From Neurospora tetrasperma FGSC 2508 (Eukaryota > Ascomycota > Sordariomycetes > Sordariales > Sordariaceae), in contig NW_009799104.1 in the NCBI RefSeq assembly GCF_000213175.1, forward strand, positions 1,195,214 to 1,259,213: a stretch of DNA of 64,000 bases. The letters are read 5' to 3'. The notes under the pieces are model-generated. The model made no database searches and was not told the origin of the DNA. It saw nothing but the letters and a program-made list of their open reading frames with translations. The position numbers and the translations under genes were made by a program. This document shows positions 21,087 through 31,849 of the stretch, piece by piece. Each line of letters begins with the position of its first letter. The stretch's first letter is position 1.

Positions 21087-23297
21087 TTTGTTTCTTTCCG
21101 TGATTTGATGAGGTGAAGTTGGTGTAGAGATGATACCTTACCTTACCTTACCTAGTCAGTGGTTAGGCTTCTGCTGGTTTTAGAGTTTTTTTTTGTTAAT
21201 GGTCCAATTGACTGCAAGTTGGCGCGGTCATTCCTTGAGGGTATTTATATCTCGAGGTCATCCAATGTTCGTTTCTGTTGTTATCCATCCACTCACTCCT
21301 GGGTGGCGTCTCTTGATGCCTGGAGGAAATGGGATCAATGACGGATTTTCTGTTCACCTGGCTTGCGTGGACGATATTGAATCGTGTTCGATGGACACGT
21401 GCCTTGAATGGGTCATGGTGTTTGTAGACAATGTTCGTGAAGTGGAGTTTCCAGGATCGAAGATGACGGGGTAATCGATATCTTGACGTAACGAGTCCCG
21501 AGAAAAATCTGCGTCATAACTTGGGGAGGGTATAATCATTTCATACAGAGGAGGTACCTTAACAGTGAAGCGAACATCGCGGGGGTGATGGACTTCGTCC
21601 CTTACATGTATTGTTCAATCATTTGAACAGTTATTGTGCACATGAGTCTACATCAGTATTCATTGTTCACTAACAAAGTCCCATTATCCTTCTGAGTATG
21701 GTAGATACTCTCTTACACTCAGAAGTTTTTTAGTCAAAGCCATTGTATTCAAAATCCTAGATCTGTTAGAGAATGTCTTTATCGAGCTGTCTTTGTCAAC
21801 CTATCTTTCTCAAGGCCCTGAAAGACTTAAATGCCAGATTATCAGGCTATTTAAACCTGTTCAAGGAAAATGCCCGAAGTAGATGTGAACAAAGCTCTAT
21901 GATCATGGCTGCGGTGTAACAAAAAATTAAGTCAGAGTGTCCTCGTCAGGTGGCTGTCCGGATGGTACCTCTAGTCAGCCAGCAGATGAGATAAAACCTT
22001 AACTGAACTAAGCAAAATCTTGCAGCAGTAAAGATAGTGCACTAACCGAGCCTGGGGTCGGCCACCATGTGCACCTTGGACGAGGGCTACCATAGAAAAT
22101 CGGGCAAATTGGGATTCGGAGAGGCCACCCGCTATACGTTTCGCTACCTTTTGGTGCCTGTTAATCTGAGTCAGGACAACACACATTCCTTCCTTTTACG
22201 GAGGTCTTTAAACTTGCAGCAGCGGTTTATATTTTTTCTCTACTGCCACTACGGAGGCATCTCAGAGGAGGGGGGACTCAGAATCTAAGCACACTGCAGT
22301 GTACGAGTATGTACTTTTTATGTTATGCCCGGTAAAAAGAGTGAGGGAGACATGTTACCACCCCGGGGCACTGAAATTTCGATTCTCCTTCTGCCCTGTC
22401 TTTTCTTTACCTGTTTTCTTGAGGGCGTTTGAGGGTGGGGACATTCAAAATAATTGTCTTGCATAGGATTTCCCGTAGGTATGAAATGCTTCAGTACGAT
22501 ACAGGACTGGTATGTCTGTTAGTTCGGTACAGAAAAGCCAGAGTTTACTAGAGTGGGAAAGCTGCCGAGATTCTCGCGGATTTATGCTGTAAACTACCTG
22601 AGCTTTTGAGGGCGGAAAGTGCTTTTGTGGCGTTGAAAATCCTAGTTATTGTCGAAACTCTACAAACGGAAACGAGTCGTTCTCTTCCTGAGGTCAACGA
22701 GGTCTCTAGATTGGCCTTGTTTTACTCTTGTTCTGCCCCGTTAGAAGAACCAAATTAACAAATAAACCAGTCCTGTCTTGTTTTCTTGCAGATTCTGCCT
22801 GATTTCCAGGGGAAGCTCAGGACGGATCCCCCCAGTCTTTGCGGTGGAGGACGGCGGTGAAAGGTGCAGCTTTCCAGCATATTCTCGGCTGCATTATCTG
22901 CGCAGGAGAGCATACCTCTGCCTAACTCAACGCCAGAATCACCAATTTCGAATCTATCATGTATAAACCTGCGCTCTCGTCTCTCTGGACGACAGTTGCT
23001 CTCACCAAGTTCCCTCTTTGTCGTTTGATGCCTGCCGTCGTGGGCCTCCCCCTCACCTCCATCACCCGAAAACGCATACCTGCATTTGGGCCTCCGACGT
23101 CCATTCGCCAGGCAAACGACCGCTACCAACTTATCAAACCCCTGTCCCTCGTCATTCTGATATCAATAATTTGGGTCCGTGCAAGTTTTTCGAGCCATTT
23201 AAGGCCTTTCTCTACCCTCTGTCTTCTTCCTCTCACGTTATTTGCCAACCACTGCGTCTTTTCAATCAACACATTCACCGCAGAAGAGATCGCGATC
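21087..23297. other. 2.2-kb gene-poor region
   Basis: I see no supported gene. It starts with four TACCT repeats (21134-21153), is AT-rich around 21500-22050, and ends with CT-rich DNA that is probably the promoter and 5' leader of the gene at 23298. From 22959 the frame of that gene is already open, but its upstream part has no protein-like features. Confidence 0.45.
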
Positions 23298-24080
23298 ATG
23301 GCTTACACGCCGCGACATTCCCACTTCGACAACGAAAAAGACCTTGGCCCTGACGATAGCATCTCGGTGGTGTCAACCTCCACAGTTAGCGACAGCCAGC
23401 CATGCACCATGAATATAAGGACGCCACCGTCTTCGTCCGCATCCACATCCACGCCGAACCGCAGTAGTAATATCCCATACATCACCCGCAATTCTGCGCC
23501 CGGCCCCGGCTCGACTTACATCATAGTCCACAAGTCTGGGGACGTGATAAAGGCACTCACTGTCATCAGGGGACGACTAGGCCTGGTGACTCCTCTTGAA
23601 CTACTTCCCAACCCGCCCGTTCTTGACGCGGTTCAGGCAAAGACCTTTGCGGGTATTTGCAACTGGCATTGGCACTGCGAAGAGTCAGACGGATGGCTTG
23701 GTTTTCGGAACGCAGCGACGGGGTTGTGGCTTAGGTCTTCTTCTATATGCTTCGATGAAGACAAGATGCCCGAGGCGGTTCATTTAGGGGGGATTCTTTC
23801 AGACGCGACCGGCTCCACGCTCGGGAATTTAGGGGTAAATGAGCAGTTTTGTGTGAGGAAAGCCGTGGATGACAAAGGATATGTGCTTCTAAAGAGGGTT
23901 GATCACAAGAAGACTGTGTATCTTTTGCCGGTCAAGGTGGTGTCGGTTCGGGCGGCCATGGGTCCCGCAGCAATTAACCCAAAGACTGCGGATATGGACA
24001 AGCAGCGAATGACTTGGGAATTTGTCGAGGTGGGCCATGAATTTACCCCTGAAACGAGGATAACTTGTCAACCGCTGTGA
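23298..24080 (+). CDS. Fungal protein with possible beta-trefoil fold
   Basis: Single-exon protein of 260 residues from the ATG at 23298 (MAYTPRHSHFDNEKDLGPDD). The first 80 residues are Ser/Thr/Pro-rich and likely disordered. The rest matches a recurrent fungal family with TYIIVHKSGDVIKALTV, then GGW-type core features (WHWHCEESDGWLGFRNAATG), FCVRKAVDDKGYVLLKRVD and a closing WEFVEVG. Repeated short beta strands with W and G suggest a fascin-like beta-trefoil, but this is inference. No signal peptide or membrane segment is seen. The same frame is open for 113 codons upstream, so a longer form cannot be excluded. It converges on the NAPE-PLD gene. Confidence 0.75.
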   Translation: MAYTPRHSHFDNEKDLGPDDSISVVSTSTVSDSQPCTMNIRTPPSSSASTSTPNRSSNIPYITRNSAPGPGSTYIIVHKSGDVIKALTVIRGRLGLVTPLELLPNPPVLDAVQAKTFAGICNWHWHCEESDGWLGFRNAATGLWLRSSSICFDEDKMPEAVHLGGILSDATGSTLGNLGVNEQFCVRKAVDDKGYVLLKRVDHKKTVYLLPVKVVSVRAAMGPAAINPKTADMDKQRMTWEFVEVGHEFTPETRITCQPL

Positions 24081-24256
24081 TCAGCTACTAAGACGCATCA
24101 TGGTATGACATGAAGAGGAAGGACTGACAACTGATCTGGAGGAATCGCAATGCAGATGTTCAGGGCGCACGCCGGGGGGGGGGGAATTGTTAGACATCGA
24201 CGGACACGCTATTCAATGTCATGGAACCTTGAGCGTATTGCGTCCAAACTACCCGA

Positions 24257-25918
24257 TTATCTGGGCGCAACGGATTGCCCGTGATTCAGGGCGACGAATA
24301 CAGGAACTTCCTTTCTTGGCCTCTCTCCTGATTCATGAGTTCCGCTCTCCTTATCAGGAACCGGCAAGGACCTGGCAAAGTGCACTCCCTGTTGCTGACA
24401 AGCCCATTCGAGTTGCCCAAGAGTCTTCAGAACCTCGGCACCTTCTGTTACAAAGGTACCCCAGTGCATGGCTATTGCTACCGGTGGGTGCGGATTCGGG
24501 GTTTTCCCTGGATCTGAGCTCCCACTTGCGTCCTCATTGGTCGTGTCCTTGTCTAGGAGCTTTGTCATGAGCTTAAATACGCGGACCGCATCCCATGGCG
24601 GCATGTGTATACCTGCAGTAATACCCACGCTGTGCCGTGGAAAAGGATTGATCCAGTCTGGTAAGGGAACGAAGCTGCGGACGTAGGAGTATGTTGACCC
24701 GACTGCTACTGGGAGCAGTAGCAGGTTTGGGGGGCCCAGCCTGTCTCTGATTTCGGCAAAAGCAGGACATGGAGGATATTCGGTATGGTCACTCACCTGA
24801 GTGTTCGGCTTTTGTGTGTTCTTTCCCGACGGTGGACTGGGCGGCCAATCCGAGGAACCATGAAACTGATAGCCTGTGTCGCCAGCAAAGAAGATGCGAT
24901 ATATACCTCCAGGACTTTGGCGACGAAGATACCAGCTCGACCAGAGGGTAGAATTTGCATCGACGCCCGCCCTTCCACTGCTGTGTTGAGCCGGTGTGCA
25001 CCATATCTGGATACTTGGCGTAGCGGAACTCCCCTTGCCTGGAAGTGAGCAAAGGGTAGCTGAATCCCACCAGTCCATCTCCGTCACTCGCTCCTCGGAT
25101 ATACCACAGTCAACGAACCATGTACGGTTTCCCAAAGGTACGAAGAAGCGAACATTTTCCTTGCTGCTCTTCCAGATGGCCATGATGGTGTCGTGATCCA
25201 GATGGTCAAAGTGATTGTGACTGATGAAGACGGCGTCGATCGGGGGCAGGTCTTGGACGCGGCATGGGGGTGGATAGGCACGAATGGGTCCTGCTCGCTG
25301 ACTGGGTGAGCACCGCATCGAGAATATGGGATCAAAGAGACAGCGGATAGGTCGAGACTCTTTGGCGGCATATGGGGGAGGTAACTGAACCAAGACACCC
25401 GCGTGGCCCAGCCATGTTACTTTGGCATGTGATGATGTAGAAGAATCGAAAGAGAAATCGGGGGTCTCGATACGCAATAGTCGTGCAGCCTTCGCGCCAG
25501 CAGAATCAGGCCAGTCTTTAACATCGTTGAAGAGTGGTCGTTTTCTCTTCTCTGGGAGCTTGTCTGTGACAGGAAAGCTGCGTAGGTGTGAAGCGGCTAG
25601 GACGACACATGGGTCTTGATCTTCTCCCCAGCTGAGATGATGCCAGACTTGGAAGCACGTAGGTGTACACCAGCTCGGCCAAGGGTTCCGAAAGCCGGCT
25701 ACGGTCTTGGTTCCGACATTGCTTGTAGGACATGACCTACCAGGGGATGGGTCCCACGATGGCAGATAGCTCAAATAAGAGGACCTTCCCGAGCTTGGCT
25801 TCAATCGTGCTGGAAAGGCTCTTGTGGGGAGGACATGGTGGGGTGGTGCCGTCGATTCCCGCTGGGGATTGCGGTTGACGTGTAGTTGCAGAGGATCCGA
25901 TGGCGTAGGGTTATCCAT
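24257..25918 (-). CDS. NAPE-PLD/Fmp30-type metallo-beta-lactamase-fold phospholipase
   Basis: Zinc-dependent hydrolase of the N-acylphosphatidylethanolamine phospholipase D family (yeast homologue Fmp30, mitochondrial inner membrane). Single exon, 553 residues from the ATG at 25918, which has A at -3; the upstream frame is open but lacks an ATG. Key features are WLGHAGVLVQLPPPYA near residue 169, the metal-binding HNHFDHLD at 234-241, a GDTGY block near 350, and AMHWGTF near 480. These are the conserved metal ligands and core strands of the family. The N-terminal 150 residues are variable and may carry targeting information. It lies head-to-tail with the cupin gene upstream and converges with the gene at 23298. 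Confidence 0.88.
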   Translation of the reverse strand: MDNPTPSDPLQLHVNRNPQRESTAPPHHVLPTRAFPARLKPSSGRSSYLSYLPSWDPSPGRSCPTSNVGTKTVAGFRNPWPSWCTPTCFQVWHHLSWGEDQDPCVVLAASHLRSFPVTDKLPEKRKRPLFNDVKDWPDSAGAKAARLLRIETPDFSFDSSTSSHAKVTWLGHAGVLVQLPPPYAAKESRPIRCLFDPIFSMRCSPSQRAGPIRAYPPPCRVQDLPPIDAVFISHNHFDHLDHDTIMAIWKSSKENVRFFVPLGNRTWFVDCGISEERVTEMDWWDSATLCSLPGKGSSATPSIQIWCTPAQHSSGRAGVDANSTLWSSWYLRRQSPGGIYRIFFAGDTGYQFHGSSDWPPSPPSGKNTQKPNTQVSDHTEYPPCPAFAEIRDRLGPPNLLLLPVAVGSTYSYVRSFVPLPDWINPFPRHSVGITAGIHMPPWDAVRVFKLMTKLLDKDTTNEDASGSSDPGKTPNPHPPVAIAMHWGTFVTEGAEVLKTLGQLEWACQQQGVHFARSLPVPDKESGTHESGERPRKEVPVFVALNHGQSVAPR

Positions 25919-25999
25919 CCTGTCCGTACGTTGAATCGAACGGGGCGAGTGGTGTGGTCCATAGGAAGCATTGGAATGTAGAAATATTTCGATATTCAA

Positions 26000-26362
26000 G
26001 CACGAGAGACCGGAATGGAATTAGGCACCCCCAAGCCTGGCAGTAAGCTGTGGTGCGGTGTGGCACAGGGGTGGGTGACGTCACTCGGAGGTTCAGGAAG
26101 TACTTGCCTGTCTTGTTTCAAACAAATGGCCCTAATGCCAGCTGGCAAACACCCGAGCATTGGACTTCTCGTTTGCAAACTACAACACCCGATAACAGCT
26201 TATCAGCGAGTAAACAAATACGAATTGCGGTACCCGTTCGCGACATCTCATTTTCTCCTCGATACAAACTGGAACCTCATCTCATAACCAGTGCCCCAAC
26301 TAGACTACTGCTTCTAACAACATGGTACTCTCCCCCGCGTCGGTCACCCTTTACAACCAGAA
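26000..26362. other. Spacer between cupin and NAPE-PLD genes
   Basis: About 360 bases (extending to 25919 on the left) with no gene. It must contain the 3' UTR of the cupin gene and the promoter of the NAPE-PLD gene, both transcribed leftward. Confidence 0.45.
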
Positions 26363-26941
26363 TCAGTTTCCACTGGCCGGCAAGCCCGAGTTGGTGCCCA
26401 AGTCCTCCTTGTACTCCTGACCACCGACAACCAGGGGCTGACAATCCTGCAAGACAAACATCATGCGCGCCCACTCAGTCTTGCTCTTGTTGACCCATTG
26501 GTGTTGAGTCGCCCGCTGAATCGCAACGTCGCCCCGCTTCATCGGGTGCACCTCCCCGCTGTCAAGCACCATGTCTACCTCGCCCTCCAGCACGATGCCG
26601 TAGTCGAGGCTTTGCGTTCGATGCATTCCGCATGCGTAGCCAGGCGCAAAGTCCACGCAGCGAAAAACCGTCCCGCGTGGGTTGACCAGCCCGAGGTTTC
26701 CCGACTCCAGCACTCGCGTGTGCTCCGCCACGTCGGCGTCTTTGTTGAGGTTGACTGGGAATTCCGATGTCGTGTAGGCAACGCTGAAGGCGAGTTCACC
26801 TTCAGCGTAGGACTTCCACTCGAAATCGTTCTGGCTGTGGACAACCGCCTTTCCATCGGCGTTGTGGCCGGTAATGTAGCGGTGCAACTGAGGAAGGTCA
26901 GAGATCTTGCCGTTGTCTTCGGTGCGGTATGAGGAACCCAT
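26363..26941 (-). CDS. Single-domain cupin protein
   Basis: Protein of 192 residues, one exon, start at ATG 26941. The cupin barrel motifs are clear: motif 1 around residues 107-127 (HRTQSLDYGIVLEGEVDMVL) and motif 2 around 136-151 (KRGDVAIQRATQHQWVN). Candidate metal ligands are H107, E119 or E121 and H147. Preceding strands read VFRCVDFAPGYACGMH. Fungal relatives occur both as stand-alone proteins and in secondary-metabolite clusters, so substrate is unknown. No targeting signal is seen. It is followed on the same strand by the NAPE-PLD gene; no other cluster-type genes are nearby. Confidence 0.88.
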   Translation of the reverse strand: MGSSYRTEDNGKISDLPQLHRYITGHNADGKAVVHSQNDFEWKSYAEGELAFSVAYTTSEFPVNLNKDADVAEHTRVLESGNLGLVNPRGTVFRCVDFAPGYACGMHRTQSLDYGIVLEGEVDMVLDSGEVHPMKRGDVAIQRATQHQWVNKSKTEWARMMFVLQDCQPLVVGGQEYKEDLGTNSGLPASGN

Positions 26942-28468
26942 TTTGCCGATGGAACAAGAAGAGCTCAAGTGGGGAGAAACCAAGCAGTGGTGTTGCTTTT
27001 TGGACTGGTGAATATGGCGGCTTGTCAAATTCTGGCCAAGAACAACAAGTCGGGAAAAACGAGGAGGAAGTTTGGAGAAGAGGGAGAGAAGGTTAATCGG
27101 AATACGACATCTCAGTCCGCGAACCAGGTCCGGATTCGTTTTGCCTTTTTTCTCTTCTTTTCTTCTATCGGTTTTCAACTTCCCTTGCAGGATACCTTGG
27201 TAAGGCGCGACTGCAGGATGCGCTCTGTACACTGCATTGGACAAACTGAGGAACCATGACCGTCAATCAATGGTTTTCCTGGGGAGGAAAGCGGGTTACG
27301 TGCGCACCGTTCACGCCCTCCACGTAAAACTGGGCTTTGCGGCCAACCCATGTCAAGCACGTTCCGGTTGAATGCACCGCCCACGTCGCACAACCGACCC
27401 GCGTGGACCGCATCCCAAGGGACGGGAAGCGATAAGTCGTACATTCCAGACACACCGCTCAAATCTCACGTGTGGCGGTCCTTGACGGCGCCGCCGCCGT
27501 TGCTGTGGACAGTGATACGACGACAATCAACTTAATATCACCATACGGCCGCGTCGAGCGATACCAATCAGTATGGATCTCTTACACCCGACAAAGGGGT
27601 TAAGCATGAAGAATCGTGCCAGCTCCCGTCCTTGTATTCCGTTCCTTTGCAGCGATGTGTGTTCACTGACGTGGCAGAATGACCAGATCCGGTCGGCGAC
27701 CCACCTATCTAGTGTACGGCCCGCGCGGTCTTGGCGACCCGGATCCGGATCCGCAGTTGACGACTTCCGACCGGAATCCGGCCCACATACGATCCTTGTC
27801 ATCCCCGAATGACCGATAGCCAGGTATCACAAGTAGCATACACCTATACTTATTTTTTTCTTTACCATATATGGGTATAAAGATCATTATGGTGGAATAA
27901 TATCGGGCATACGGTCTCCGCCGCCGCCTGTCATGCCTTGCAACCCACGTCCCGAATAAGTCTGCCTCCCGAAAACTAGGTCGCTACACGGTCACGTGTA
28001 CCACGTACTGCGAGGGACATGTCGACAAACTCTGCAGTTAGTGCGTCAGTCATCGATGAATTTGTCTGCGAACAAATGCAATTTACTGCCAGGAGACCAC
28101 AAGATCATAAGTAGAGGCCCCGGTATCATAAAGGAAGCCGCTTGGAAGGAGGAGAAAATCGCATGATCTAGGACCCACGGGGACTGTCTTGGGGTTGTCA
28201 TGTAATTTATGAGACAGGAACGCTGATTCAGCTCAATTCAAAACAGTGTTTAAGAGAGTGTCTGGTTGGTTACGACACATTTTCGACCTTTACATTTCAA
28301 AAATACCAAAGTTAAATATCAGTACAGCCAGTCTTTCATTCTACAATTCTTAAGCGAAGGGATACCTTCTCGCTTCTTTCCAGTCTGCAAAATCAACACA
28401 TTCTCGCTCCGTTATACACATGGATGACCTGTACAGGTATTCTGCCAGTATGCAACCTGAAAATATGA
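26942..28468. other. Intergenic, no gene seen
   Basis: About 1.5 kb without supported coding sequence. The right third (28200-28400) is AT-rich. A GGATCC-rich stretch with CCGGAT repeats lies near 27740-27785. The cupin promoter occupies the left end. Confidence 0.45.
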
Positions 28469-29150
28469 TCATTCTGAATCGGACTTGGCTGTCTTCTTCC
28501 CAGGAGGCGGAGCAGTAAGCTGGGTGATAAGCCTGACAATCTGAACGCCGAAATTGTTAGCGCCGTGCCCTGAATAATGATACTTATCAAATGAGTAAAA
28601 TGATCGATAGGTAGCTTACCAGCTCGCAATCAGCCTTAAGTGACACCAGCCCCTCATCATTGACAAGCCTCGCGCTGCCCAATTGCATTTTACTTATAGC
28701 GCCATTCACCCGCGGACCTGGACCGACCAAATGCGGGCCATGCGTGGCCATGGTAATAGTCGTACTCAGTCGAAGAAACGTGAGACTGGCGAGAGAAAGA
28801 AGGATAGACCTTAAAATGTCGGATCGCACCACAGCCGCCGATCTATATGTTCCCGGTCCTCCTCCTCCTCCTCCCTTCAATCCGGTGCAAGCGGCACCAC
28901 TGAAACCGAGAACGCAATTAAAGAGGGATTCTAGCTGGAGTCGTTGGACGTTGACTAGTTGGTGATAGGCGCTCCATTGTGCTGGACCGGAGGATATGGA
29001 TAGTGTTTCGTTCATCACTTCGTCTATTAGTTTGGTGGAACAGACGGGGAGGCTGAATTGGCATAGCACGCTTTCCGCATCGTTGACGAGCTTGGCGTGG
29101 AGATGGCCGGATCCGTTAGGGTCTGTGGATTCTTTGGGTTTGGGCGTCAT
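28469..29150 (-). CDS. Orphan tandem paralog A
   Basis: Protein of 200 residues of unknown function in two exons, 29150-28620 and 28540-28469, with a 79-nt phase-0 intron (GTAAGC donor, CTAAC branch, TTCAG acceptor). It aligns along its whole length with the gene at 30357-30956: AKLVNDAESVLCQFSLPV, QWSAYHQLVNVQRLQLE, LRSILLSLASLTFLRLSTTI, LVNDEGLVSLKADCEL and RLITQLTAPPP. It looks helical, with no signal peptide or clear membrane span. A Gly-rich insert (residues about 97-106) is absent from the partner. An ATG at 29267 would add 39 residues, but has T at -3. The ATG at 29150 has A at -3 and matches the partner's start. Confidence 0.75.
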
Positions 29151-30356
29151 CTTGAATGGGGCAGGAGGTACTGTTTGAGGAAGTGGAAGATTTTTCTGAG
29201 AGAAGATCGCGGCGGAGCCGAAAGAGAACTGGTAAGTAGTGCTGATTTTCTCTCTCGCCTCGGACATTGAAATGCAGTAGAGGTGGATCTATAAGGTGGA
29301 AAGGTAAAGAGAAGTCGTAGCTAGTATTGAGTGTAGGAGACTCAACTGGGTTGGTGGTGTAGGCACGGTTAGTGCTTTATACGTCGAGGGTAGCGGTGTG
29401 GATAGTGGGTGAAGCATAGGTATGTGTTGTGAACCCTAAGATGGCCGTGGTATTCTCCTGCTGGCGACCTCCTGAGTTCTGAACGAGGCCTCTGCTTCTT
29501 CCTCGTAGGCCTTCTCACAAGCCTACATTTCAGTCGATCGGCGATGGGGGCTTTGCAAGCCTTCGCTTCTGAGTTCTATTTCGATACATGGCCACCTTTT
29601 GAACGGCCTGCATTGGCGGCACTGCCCATCAAAGGTAGTAGGCGTCAAAGAAGACTCGGTGTCGCCAATGTCTGCCAAGCCAGGGGGTATGGTTTTGGAT
29701 GTTGGTATTCGAAGAGATAAGGCAACTTGAAGGCATTGGGAGGATCGTCTCGATTGGATCGATGCCTGTGGAAAGAATAATCCAGGGGAGTGTTCCAGCC
29801 TTGTAGTATGGAATATGTCAAGGTACAGCAACGGGTTGTAGATGATCATTGTCTGCTTCCAATTCTGGCTAGCGAGGGTGTTATTATTAGTCAGCTGCGC
29901 TGGTGCGACACTTTCCGCGCTTGCTATTGGTTACCGACCACCTCCCGGCCTGTACCTCCGGCCTACAAGTACTAGCTCCGGGCTTCCGGGCTCTGGGAAC
30001 CCGACCCAACCAGCCGGCCGGGCTTAGCCACTATTATTAGGTACGTTTTGGGAATCTGCCTTACCCTTCAGTGTTACAATGATGATTTCGGTGGAATAGC
30101 AAGTTGCTTTCTCGCCAATTTCCATGATTTCTACTCAAAAGGGTTTCAGCAAATGCTCGTGGTTTCGAAAACTCGGGAAATTGCACGGTGAGCAGATAAA
30201 GGTGTGTTCTTGTCTATTGCTCCAAATAATCTTCCAAGTATCTGTCCAGAAGTTTCATAATACCCCCCTTGCTAAGAATCCCACACACGAATGTCCTCCG
30301 AGCCGAGCAGAAATGCTAAAGTGCCATGGCCATCGCCTCCATAGTGCCTATTGGGA
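29151..30356. other. Spacer between tandem paralogs
   Basis: About 1.2 kb. The right end of paralog A's frame stays open to an ATG at 29267. Otherwise no gene is supported. A GC-rich patch with repeated CCGG units lies at 29945-30025 and includes CAGCCGGCCGGGCT (30011-30024), which recurs at 34424-34437. Confidence 0.45.
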
Positions 30357-30956
30357 TTATTTCGGGGTAGGGGATTCGGTGAGCTTGGTGATGAGCTTGA
30401 GAATCTGCGTTATGTGCTGGTAAGTAATTCTGACTACCGTAGTGAGATAGCGAATGAACCATGTGTTGAAAGGGAGACTTGCGAGCGCACAATCAGCTTT
30501 GAGGGAAGCAATGCCTTCGTTCGAAACCAGCTGCGCCGCCAGTTCTTTCTTTCCGTTATATTCGAAGGACTTTTTTCCATAGGTTCCCATGGTAACGATC
30601 GTACTTGTCCTCACAAACATCAGGCTAGCCAGTGACATGAGTATTTGTCTGAGTATTTCGATACGCGTGCCGCACCATATCCTCTGAGGCTGCCATCCAC
30701 TGCAGGCATTTTCGTCGATACTCTGTATTATCTCAAACATCTTCTCCAGTTGTAGGCGTTGTACATTGGTTATCTGATGGTAGGTACTCCACTCCGCCGG
30801 AGCAGTGTCTGGCCACAGTTGCTGACTGGTCATTTTGTTCAGTAGGTTGGCAGACATGACAGGAGTACTGAACTGGCGCATAATCTTTTCTGCGTCATCG
30901 ACGAACTTAGCATAAATTTGACCAGGTCCGCCTTCCTCATTCGTCTCAGAGGCCAT
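30357..30956 (-). CDS. Orphan tandem paralog B, GC-AG intron
   Basis: Protein of 173 residues in two exons, 30956-30483 and 30404-30357. The intron (30482-30405, 78 nt) sits at the same phase-0 position as in paralog A, but its donor is GCAAGT instead of GT; the acceptor is CGCAG. The intron is a multiple of three and contains no stop, so retaining it would add 26 residues in frame. Matching blocks with A are AKFVDDAEKIMRQFSTPV, EWSTYHQITNVQRLQLEK, LRQILMSLASLMFVRTSTIV, LVSNEGIASLKADCAL and KLITKLTESPT. Product function is unknown. It is predicted helical and soluble or weakly membrane-associated. The start ATG has A at -3. Confidence 0.75.
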   Translation of the reverse strand: MASETNEEGGPGQIYAKFVDDAEKIMRQFSTPVMSANLLNKMTSQQLWPDTAPAEWSTYHQITNVQRLQLEKMFEIIQSIDENACSGWQPQRIWCGTRIEILRQILMSLASLMFVRTSTIVTMGTYGKKSFEYNGKKELAAQLVSNEGIASLKADCALASLPFNTWFIRYLTTVVRITYQHITQILKLITKLTESPTPK

Positions 30957-31849
30957 GTTGATGGACGGCTAGAGGGAATGTAGCTGAGTGCTTGAGAACG
31001 GGGGCAAGAAAAGGCAGATTCGTTGCTCGAAAAGGTTGTTGTGTTCATCAGATGGTGAGTTTAGAAGGACGATGAGAGCTGAGGGGGGGGATACTTATAC
31101 GCGGGTAATGGGGGTTTTAACAGCAACGGAAAATGTTTTCGGTTTTCAAGACTGTTACTCATTCGTTATCGATGCCATCTTAGTCTTCGTTGCTGTTGCG
31201 TGGCCATGCTTCTGTTTGGAGCTCCTGGCCGTCGGGTTGCTCTGCAGTCATCCTTCCGAGTCGGCCGTGTGGTCTCGATGTCCCTTCGTTCCCGCATTAC
31301 AAACGAACACTCTGGGGTGATTGGTCGATGATGGGCCTCACGCGTAGGCACTAATTCATTTTCCCATGTCGAGCTTGCACATCAGGAATTGAGAAAATAT
31401 GATCATGAAAAAGAGAAGCCAAAAGGACGCGGTAAAAAGACAGAGAAACAAGAGACATAATGGAGGAGGAAAGCTAAAAAGGAGCAAGACGAAGAAAACA
31501 TGAGAAAAAAAAGGAAGGGAGGAAGAGGAGGAGGGAAGAAAAGGGGAGAAAAAGGGAGAACAAACGAGAGAGTCGAGCCATCAACAAGGATGACACGAGG
31601 TACGAAAACGGAAAAGAGTATCATGGAGAGTCTCGCACATCGTTTTGACATCAATTCATTCCTTGTCATTAGTCATTGCCAACCCGCTATGTCCTCAAAA
31701 AAAAAAAAGGCTTATCCAAACATCATGACCCAACAACGCCTTGCCAACAGCCTATCCACCCATAATCTTACAACCTCCCATATGCATAAGTTTGTACAAG
31801 AATCATATCGCTGCCCTTCATTTTACCCATTTCTCCCAACCATAAAAGC
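30957..31849. other. Spacer with purine-rich tract
   Basis: About 900 bases without a supported gene. A strongly purine-biased tract (31380-31620, A/G on the plus strand) lies in the downstream flank of the sugar-transporter gene. Open frames there reflect composition only. Confidence 0.45.

Noticed and set aside
22959-23297. N-terminal extension of the possible beta-trefoil protein
   Set aside because: The frame is open, but the sequence lacks family similarity and reads like a CT-rich leader; the ATG at 23298 begins the protein-like part.
25919-25999. 27-residue extension of the NAPE-PLD protein
   Set aside because: The open frame starts at TTG. The first ATG in frame is at 25918 and has a good context.
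29151-29267. 39-residue N-terminal extension of orphan paralog A
   Set aside because: The upstream ATG has T at -3, and paralog B begins at the position matching the ATG at 29150. It could still be used as an alternative start.
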